Translations under genes and position numbers: made by a program | Assembly: GCA_036939755.1 (NCBI GenBank) | Contig: JALLAZ010000104.1 | Span: forward strand, 1-24,235 | Direction of reading: 5' to 3' | From: Stephanodiscus triporus | Taxonomy: Eukaryota; Bacillariophyta; Thalassiosirophyceae; Thalassiosirales; Thalassiosiraceae | Length of the DNA: 24,235 nt | The notes under the pieces: generated by a model | Databases searched by the model: none | What the model saw: only the letters and a program-made list of their open reading frames with translations | What the model was told of the DNA's origin: nothing | Part shown: in pieces, positions 18,124-24,235 of the stretch | How positions within the stretch are numbered: position 1 is the first letter of the stretch | Layout of the letters: the number at the start of each line of letters is the position of its first letter

Positions 18124-19664
18124 TTTTTCCAGCACCAACGTGCCCCGGAGCTACGACGATCGCCTCTCGAAGTGGTGCGCTGTCCAGCGCATGCGATGCA
18201 AGGAGTTTATGGCCGGCGATCCCAAGACTCCCATGACCAAGGCGCAGTACCAGGGATTGAAGGAGATCGGGTTCAACATGGAAGACAAGAGGAAGAGGTA
18301 CGACAGGTCCGTCATCGATAGGAAGTGGGAGGATAAATTGTAAGTCGTTGTTCGTTCGTTCGTTCGTTCGTTCGTCGTCTTTTTGTCGTCCGCGATGACG
18401 CGATCATGTGCGCGTTTGGGTCATTTCCCCCCCTCCGGACGACCTTGTCTGACCGCTCTTCCCTCTCCCTCGTTGTATTTCTCTCGGGACAGCAATGAGC
18501 TCGTACAGTAGTAAGTTCGATCCGTGGCACTCATGTTTATGCCTTCTCGCTCGTGAGTTTTTACCTTTCATGTCTAAAATGAGGATTTTGCCTTGGTTCG
18601 CATTCATGCAGCAAGGAGAAGTATGGCAATTGCGACGTAGCCGTCCGGAAGGGCTTCGAGCAGTACAAACAGTTGGCGAATTGGGCCGGATTGATGAGGG
18701 TACGTAGATACGCCCCCGACTTTTTCATCTCTGTTGTCTTGTTTCGACGTGGGGTTAGTACAACATAGGTCCTCAACGACCCGTCGATTTGTTTCTAATT
18801 CCAGCGCAAATACAAAGCGAGGATGACAGGCACCAAAGCGGGAAGGACAACAGGTACGTATATTTTTCGACAGCTCCCATTTTTGTGTCCAATAAAATAC
18901 TCTCCGGCGTTGATTCTAATGTTGAACTGTTCCCCCCCTTTTTTTGTGAAAGGCATCACTGATGAGCAGATAAAGAAATTGTGAGCAAGCTCTTTTGATT
19001 TTCGATGTGACCACAATTGCCATGCCACCTCTTTCTTTCTCACGTCATTATTTTCACCTTCCTTCGCTCCTTCAGAGCATCGTGCGGCTTCTCATTTTCC
19101 CTCCAGGACGACTTTGATACCCGATTCAAACACCTCCTCGACTATAAGAAGGAATTCGGCCACACCAAGGTACCTGTGTTCTATACCGGTCACAACAACC
19201 TCGGTCGATGGGCAAAGCGGATGAGAGACGGGATACGCAATAACGAACCTTGGGTATGTTCCTTCTTCTATCCTCTTGATATCATCGTTTGTCGCATTTC
19301 ATTCCATCCGTGTTACTTACTTCATTCACACTCGAAATCTTGGTAGATGGACGACATGCGCAAGTCAAGGCTACTGGGCATTGATTTCGACATCGCAGTG
19401 AGGCACGTATTCGGCCATAAATCGATCAAAATGAAAAGTTCCGACAACGATTCGATCGACGGCGAAATGGAGGATGCCATGTCTCGTGGATATGCAGGAG
19501 GAGAAGAGACAATGGGAGCCTTAGGAGCAACGGCGGCACAACAAATGGATGATAATGATTTCGGTAGGCCGAGCCTACCGCCTCTTCATCAATATCCAAA
19601 TACGGCGGGTGGCGGTGGTGGTGTGTCTCAATTCTTTTATGGATATTCTCAGGGACAACCATAG
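16456..19664 (+). CDS. Multi-HA-domain (helicase-associated repeat) protein
   Basis: Eight exons: 16456-17918, 18133-18339, 18493-18510, 18612-18699, 18805-18853, 18953-18980, 19076-19253 and 19347-19664. Introns are GT-AG and phases agree, giving 782 residues. Residues 1-290 are low-complexity (Pro, Gly, Ala, Thr, Ser) with basic nuclear-signal-like patches (KKRKGTG, KSKKKRERK). HA domains follow: one at about 292-405 split by a Thr/Ser-rich insert; one at about 470-545 (KWQEKFESLRAYKEMHGD...LKEIGFNME); one at about 550-630 (KWEDKLFNELVQYKEKYGNC...IKKLASCGFSF); one at about 633-705 (FDTRFKHLLDYKKEFGHTKV...LLGIDF). HA repeats form small tryptophan-centred helical bundles, probably nucleic-acid-binding. 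No helicase motor is present. Diatoms carry many such stand-alone HA proteins of unknown function. The C terminus is unstructured. Confidence 0.85.
18079..18123. repeat. Run of 45 C in intron 1 of the HA-domain gene
   Basis: A pure 45-C tract ends 7 nt before the acceptor AG at 18131-18132 and doubles as the polypyrimidine tract. The complementary G run could form quadruplex structure. The true length may differ because such runs are hard to sequence. Confidence 0.9.
18351..18374. repeat. TTCG tetranucleotide microsatellite
   Basis: Six perfect TTCG units in intron 2 of the HA-domain gene, close to its donor site at 18340. Confidence 0.9.
18493..18510 (+). other. 18-nt microexon (exon 3 of the HA-domain gene)
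   Basis: It is flanked by GGACAG and GTAAGT and adds six codons' worth of sequence, completing F at the left junction, then NELVQ, and beginning the following Y. Without it the helix KWEDKLFNELVQYKEKYGN would be interrupted, which supports its inclusion. Confidence 0.75.
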
Positions 19665-19853
19665 TATAATTATCGGCTCTTATGTTTGTGTCGGTGTATC
19701 GTATGGGGCGCATCAAGATCATAGTAGTACCATAACATGTTGCTTTCATACAGTTTGATGTTCAGCGACTTGCATCATTTTCATAAAGTCAAATAATATC
19801 TTGTGGATTTTGCCATAGTACAGTAAAAAGCTTACAATTTTTTACATCTTACG

Positions 19854-22361
19854 TTATCTTTTGCGTTCTTCACTAGATAGAAGATTGTCTGCAATGTGGT
19901 CAAGTCGGCCTCCGCGAAACCCTGGAAGTGCAGCTAACAACGCCTCTGTTTCGATATATTCAAGTGTATTGCTGCCGTCACGAACATACTGATCTGTTTC
20001 GTGAAACAGGGAGTTCGTCCTCTGCACTCTTCGGGCTATGATCCCGTTGGGGTGCGATGCAATCTGATCCTTTGCCCTGCGCCTTGCTTCGCGTTTTTTT
20101 GTAATCCAAGCGGCAAAAGATGTTCGTTTTGCTTCTTCGTCGCCATCTCCAATGTATGACGACTTTATTTTCATCGGCTTATCCAAGACAGAAATATCAT
20201 CATTCCCGTCAGGGAACAATATTTTTGCAACTTTTTCTCCTGGAATGGTTTTGCTGTCGAAAGGCAAACCCGCTATTGGAGCAAGAACATCAAACGCTGC
20301 AGCATATCCATCTCGAACAGCCCGGAGTACTTCATCCTTGTCCTGACAAAGAGCTGGTAGCTCTGGCGAACCAGAAGGGAGAGTGATTGGGAGAAGATGC
20401 GCTCGCCTCCAATCGGTGTCCGTGAGAGAGTCTGCCATGTCAGTGCCGTAAAGCAATTTCGTTGGAGGAACTTTTACCCCTCGTGAGAAATCATCACCCA
20501 CAATAGAAGAGTGGTTTCCTCCAATCGCAATACCGCGAGAAAGCCCATCATTCAGCGTCAGCAAATCTTCAATGTATCTATACTGGCTCCCCCCATTAGA
20601 AAATAGTTTGGCCACCTGACTCATACCATGCTTCCGAAAGTAAATTGGGGCGACTACCCGCTCATACATGTGTTGCCTTGATTCAACGACGCATCCATCG
20701 GGACGGCTTCGAAGAGCTAGAACATGAGTAGCATTTGCCTTCTCGACTGCACTTCGATATGGTATGCTTTCATAACAGAATGCGTCAAAACAAAGATGAG
20801 AGCTAATCACTTTTCTTCGAGTCAATTCTCGGCGAGGGAGAAATCTTAAAAGTCGACCTCTTTGTTCGACGAACTGCCTATTCTTAGAACGAATGAGCTG
20901 TATCGGAGGACCGGCGACTCCTGGAACTAACATACTTGCTTCTAAACAAGGAAAAATCCCGTTCTTCCCTCCGCCATCAATACGGCCTGTTGGATCATAA
21001 TGCTTCTCTTCGTGTGGGCGACTGAGTTTTCGTATACTGTGCCGTTTGGAAAAGCCGTACATCGCAGTGGTACCCGAAGGCAGCGATTCGGCTTCCACGA
21101 CATCTTTCATCGGTCGAGACAATTCTTGTGTGAAAAATGCATTGCGTGCAGCAGAGAACAGCGTGTAAGGAACGAACTTGAAAATCGTCCAAATCCGACT
21201 AAACCAACTACCTCTGTCCTCGTTCGTTATTGGCTTGGCATCGTCTTGCTGGACTGATCCAAAGAAGTCCCCATCCTTCGAATTGAATGCAACTGTCACG
21301 TCATTGCAACGATCATGATCAATGGCGGAAAATGTTGACAAAGCAGTACAGGGAAAATCTCTTACCTGTTTCCATCGTTCCTTTTCCTCCGTTGTTGACA
21401 GTCGAGGCAATTACATAAAGAGGTTGTCGTTTATCATTGGCGCGGAAAGCATCCAAATCAAATGGTCTTAGCCCATGCGTCTCATCCATCACACCGTCGA
21501 GAACATAACTGAAGAAGGAACACGATGAGAGTCAATAGTACGAGCAAAATGATACAAGCAACTGATGAGATTGAGTGTTGACACTCACGTTATGTTCATT
21601 CCTGGCCTACGTCTCAGGTATTGACGCATAGAAGAAGCAATATCAATTGCAGATAGCGCTGGACGAAGGGCACGGCCCAAACGTCGCACTCCAGAAGAAA
21701 GAGGTTTGGAGACGTACGATTTCGCGACACCAAATGTGTTCGAGAGAATATAATTCACTGACTCCAGCACAACTCCATCATAATGATCGTCAGACCAACG
21801 ACGAGCACGACGAGACAACGCATCAGTTGATTGTTCTCTCTTGTTTGTTCCCATTGCCAATTCTATGCTTGAGATGTCATCCTCTTCGCACCTCCAATAT
21901 GTACCATTCCCATTATCAGATTCGTCAACGCATATTCTGTCATCGCCTTCAACTTCGTCAGGAATGGAAGGAGACAAGAGTTTTCTCTGTATCACATCGT
22001 TCAACCAGTCGACGCCGAAATTCACCATACCCATCCTCTTCGACGCGAACTTGCTCCCAGCCTTGGGCATGATTTCAGTGTACACGTCAGTGCACAGCTG
22101 ACGAGACACGAGACTAAAAACATAACGACAGTCTTTCAACGTGAGTGGCGGGGCGTACAAAAAAAATGCAGCAATGCGAAATCGATTCCCTCGTACTACT
22201 CACTATGCCCCCACGATCGCGCCGGCGCTAGAGCCGTGTATCGAATCGAAGGCATCGAGGAGGTCGAGGGTTGAGAGCGCGGCGGCCATGCCCGCGGAGA
22301 CCGCCCCCCTCATCCCGCCCCCCTCGATGACCAAGGCGAGATGTGGGACGTCCGACGACGA

Positions 22362-22392
<31 letters not shown>

Positions 22393-23865
22393 CTGGACGA
22401 TTGCGTCAAACGACGACGGCCAGGCTTGGACTTCGCCTCGACGCGCTCGCGCACGAGCGATAGCACCGGATGATGGCTCAGCAATTCGATCCCACGTCGG
22501 TAATTCGCACGGAGGGCGGGATCGGACGACGACGACGTCGTCTTGGCACGGTAGGTCAGGAGCGACGAGAGGCATCCGTTAATTACGGGATCGTGCCTGT
22601 GAAACGTCGTGCGTTCTTCTCCGGGAGAGAGGATCGTTCCGTTCCTCACGTCGTCGTCGCCGATATTGGGGCCGTGCGCTCCGAGGATGAGTCCCGATCC
22701 GATCCCCTTCGCGGGAAAACGAAATCCAACGTCTCTCAGCGGGACGTTATCGATCAGCGTCGCCGATCGCAATTCGTCGATGTTCGTTACCACGACGGGA
22801 CACTCAGATTCCTCCTTGGATATTTTGGGGACCTTGACGATTGTGTCGTTTCTGATGCTTTTGTTTTGGAGGTTGCGGCGGAAGAAGAAGTTGGTTCTTT
22901 TTTTGCCGTCGCGGTCGCGACGATCCTCCCGGACATCGCATCGTTCGTACGCAAAGTCGCCTCCTTCCGCGGATGATGACGATTGAGAATGTCGTTCGTC
23001 GTTTGCGATTTTCGAAGTACAGCCCGAATCCCTCGCGTCGCGCTCCGCCCGAGACATCATGCCGCGTTCCTGCGCCGACGATATCATTCCATTTACGGGC
23101 GTATCGCGACATTCTGGCGTCGCGTCCTCTTCTCCTTCCCTCGACGACCTGCTGACGGGCATCTGTCTCATGAATAGCGGTTTGCCCGGAAGCAGCACGC
23201 CGAGAAGACCAGTAATCGACGAACGACATCCCGTCCTCCATCGGTCCCACCCGGTCGTCGGCGTGGCGTCAACGTCGAGATGATCTGCGCCATAGTAGTC
23301 ATCGCGAATCGCAATATCATCGGCGACGTCACCGTCGTCGTCGTCGAATTCGATCGTCGTTCGACCGACCATGTCCCTCCTCTCGGTCGGCGCGTCCTTC
23401 CCGTCGTTATCGACGACGATGGCATCATCGAATATGAACGACGATGACGACGACGACGACGACGACGACGATTCGTCGACCGCAACATCATCCCGCGATG
23501 ATGACGATGACGATGACGACGAGCGATCGCACGAGCCCGGTCCGATCATCATCGCGTCGTTGTCGTCGTCGTAGTCGACGAATTCGTCATCGACGTCGCA
23601 TCGTCCCCAGAAGAATTCCAACGACGACGACGACGACGACGACGACGATCGATCGTCGTCGCGTTGCCCTCGTCGTCGTCTCCTTCGGATGCGAGCGGCG
23701 TGCGGGAATACGAACGACGACGACGGGCGGTCGCGGTCGCGGTCGCGGCGGCGGCGGCGCCGCCGCATCTCCTCCTTTTCCGTGGACTCGGTCGCGCGGG
23801 CGGCGGCGTTGCACGACGCGGCACGACGATCGTGCGATGGCGACGACGAGAGGAGGACGAGACGG

Positions 23866-23904
<39 letters not shown>

Positions 23905-24002
23905 GAGGACGACGATGCTCCTACTCCCCGCGCGTGGTACGTTAGCGACTGCCAGAGCGCGAGATATCGCGCTAAATGACGCGGACGGAAAGGGCCGATC
24001 AT
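19854..24002 (-). CDS. Patatin-like phospholipase
   Basis: Four exons: 24002-22204, 22113-21589, 21508-21366 and 21292-19854. GT-AG introns of 90, 80 and 73 nt join in phase, giving 1301 residues. The ATG at 24002 (MIGPFRPRHLARYLALW) is chosen because upstream codons are AT-rich and leader-like. Residues up to about 555 are mostly low-complexity with several poly-Ser runs. The patatin domain then begins: oxyanion loop GGGMRG (561-566), nucleophile elbow GSSAG (590-594, Ser592), YVLDGVMDETHGLRPFDLDAF, METVAFNSKDGDFFG, CLEASMLVPGVAGPP and FDAFCYESIPYRSAV, in which D992 is the likely dyad Asp. Patatins hydrolyse acyl esters of phospholipids, galactolipids or triacylglycerol. The usual DGG/DGA is DAF here. 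Substrate and location cannot be read from sequence. The C-terminal 200 residues are charged. Confidence 0.88.
22353..22392. repeat. GAC triplet repeat coding for polyserine
   Basis: On the coding (-) strand this reads as TCG codons, giving a run of about 13 Ser (SRSSSS...) immediately before the conserved patatin core (DVPHLALVIEGGGMRG). It is probably a flexible linker. Confidence 0.85.
23438..23902. repeat. Cluster of GAC triplet repeats in the patatin first exon
   Basis: Separate GAC runs at about 23438-23471, 23499-23523, 23618-23648 and 23865-23902 all encode Ser on the - strand. They lie in one frame, so each can lengthen or shorten without breaking the gene. Confidence 0.8.
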
Positions 24003-24235
24003 GGGGATATGATATTTACTACTATCCGAGGAGATTCTTTTGAAATAGAGAGAGAATAATGATATATTATGATGTAGGAGTATGGTACTATCTAGATAAC
24101 GGCTCATTTGCAGTGTTCTCTGGCTAAAAGTTAGGGGTGTAGGTATTTTCTGGCGTACCATACCGCCAGCAGCTGCTGGCGTAGGAATTTTGCTGGCGTA
24201 TCTCAAAATTAAGATGCGCCAGCACCAGCAACTGC
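24003..24235. other. 5' flank of the patatin gene and edge repeats
   Basis: AT-rich leader sequence next to the patatin ATG gives way, after about 24145, to a cluster of CTGGCGTA motifs and a palindrome. The flank is shorter than the window's other intergenic regions because it is cut by the right edge. Confidence 0.5.
24150..24200. repeat. CTGGCGTA repeats around an 18-bp palindrome
   Basis: CTGGCGTA occurs at 24150-24157, 24176-24183 and 24193-24200. An exact palindrome, CGCCAGCAGCTGCTGGCG, covers 24164-24181, and a further GCGCCAGCACCAGCA lies just beyond. It may be the end of a mobile element or a satellite running out of the window. Confidence 0.6.

Noticed and set aside
16104..18236. 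A 710-codon + strand open frame overlapping the HA-domain gene
   Set aside because: It reads through intron 1 and its C run, is Arg-rich as expected for an out-of-frame reading, and contains no recognisable domain.
21293..21410. An independent gene starting at 21410 on the - strand
   Set aside because: Its first residues run through a 73-nt intron; splicing 21366 to 21292 restores METVAFNSKDGDFFG and links it to the patatin domain.
24003..24206. Upstream extension of the patatin protein to a TTG at 24206
   Set aside because: Not an ATG start, and the sequence is AT-rich and leader-like in contrast to the coding sequence after 24002.

Overview
This window is eukaryotic nuclear DNA, most likely from a diatom or a close stramenopile relative. 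Three genes are split by short GT-AG introns, mostly 73-105 nt. The proteins carry long low-complexity inserts of Asp, Ser, Gly and Pro encoded by GAC/CGA/TCG/GGC triplet repeats. The gene content is a PIF/Harbinger-type transposase, a SNAPC3-like snRNA-promoter factor, an MscS channel with an EF-hand-like loop, a protein of repeated helicase-associated (HA) domains and a patatin-domain phospholipase. The species assignment is inference. No rRNA, tRNA, CRISPR array or bacterial-type operon was seen.

Layout from left to right. (1) 1-3789 is a transposon-like block: a SAP-domain-like ORF (+) entering from the left edge, tail to tail with a PIF/Harbinger transposase (-) whose N-terminal part lies in another frame. 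(2) 3790-4668 is non-coding, with a GGC repeat and several inverted repeats, one set of which could form an H-type pseudoknot. (3) 4669-6807 (+) is a SNAPC3/SNAP50-like protein. (4) 12392-7103 (-) is a seven-exon MscS-family channel with a roughly 870-residue disordered N terminus. (5) 12788-13889 (+) is a broken leucine-rich-repeat plus coiled-coil gene. (6) 15943-14093 (-) is an intronless crotonase-fold protein resembling 3-hydroxyisobutyryl-CoA hydrolase but apparently lacking its catalytic acids. (7) 16456-19664 (+) is an eight-exon HA-domain protein with an 18-nt microexon and a 45-C tract in intron 1. (8) 24002-19854 (-) is a four-exon patatin-like phospholipase. (9) 24003-24235 is a flank ending in a palindrome and repeated CTGGCGTA motifs.

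The eight gene units alternate strictly in strand (+,-,+,-,+,-,+,-), giving shared 5' flanks (3790-4668, 12393-12787, 15944-16455) and shared 3' flanks. The genes do not form an evident pathway. The clear theme is architectural: very GC-rich, triplet-repeat-rich 5' exons are joined to ordinary, AT-richer, intron-containing 3' parts that encode the conserved domains. Exon boundaries were worked out by hand from splice motifs, phase and continuity of the conserved domains, so they are models and not transcript-supported facts.
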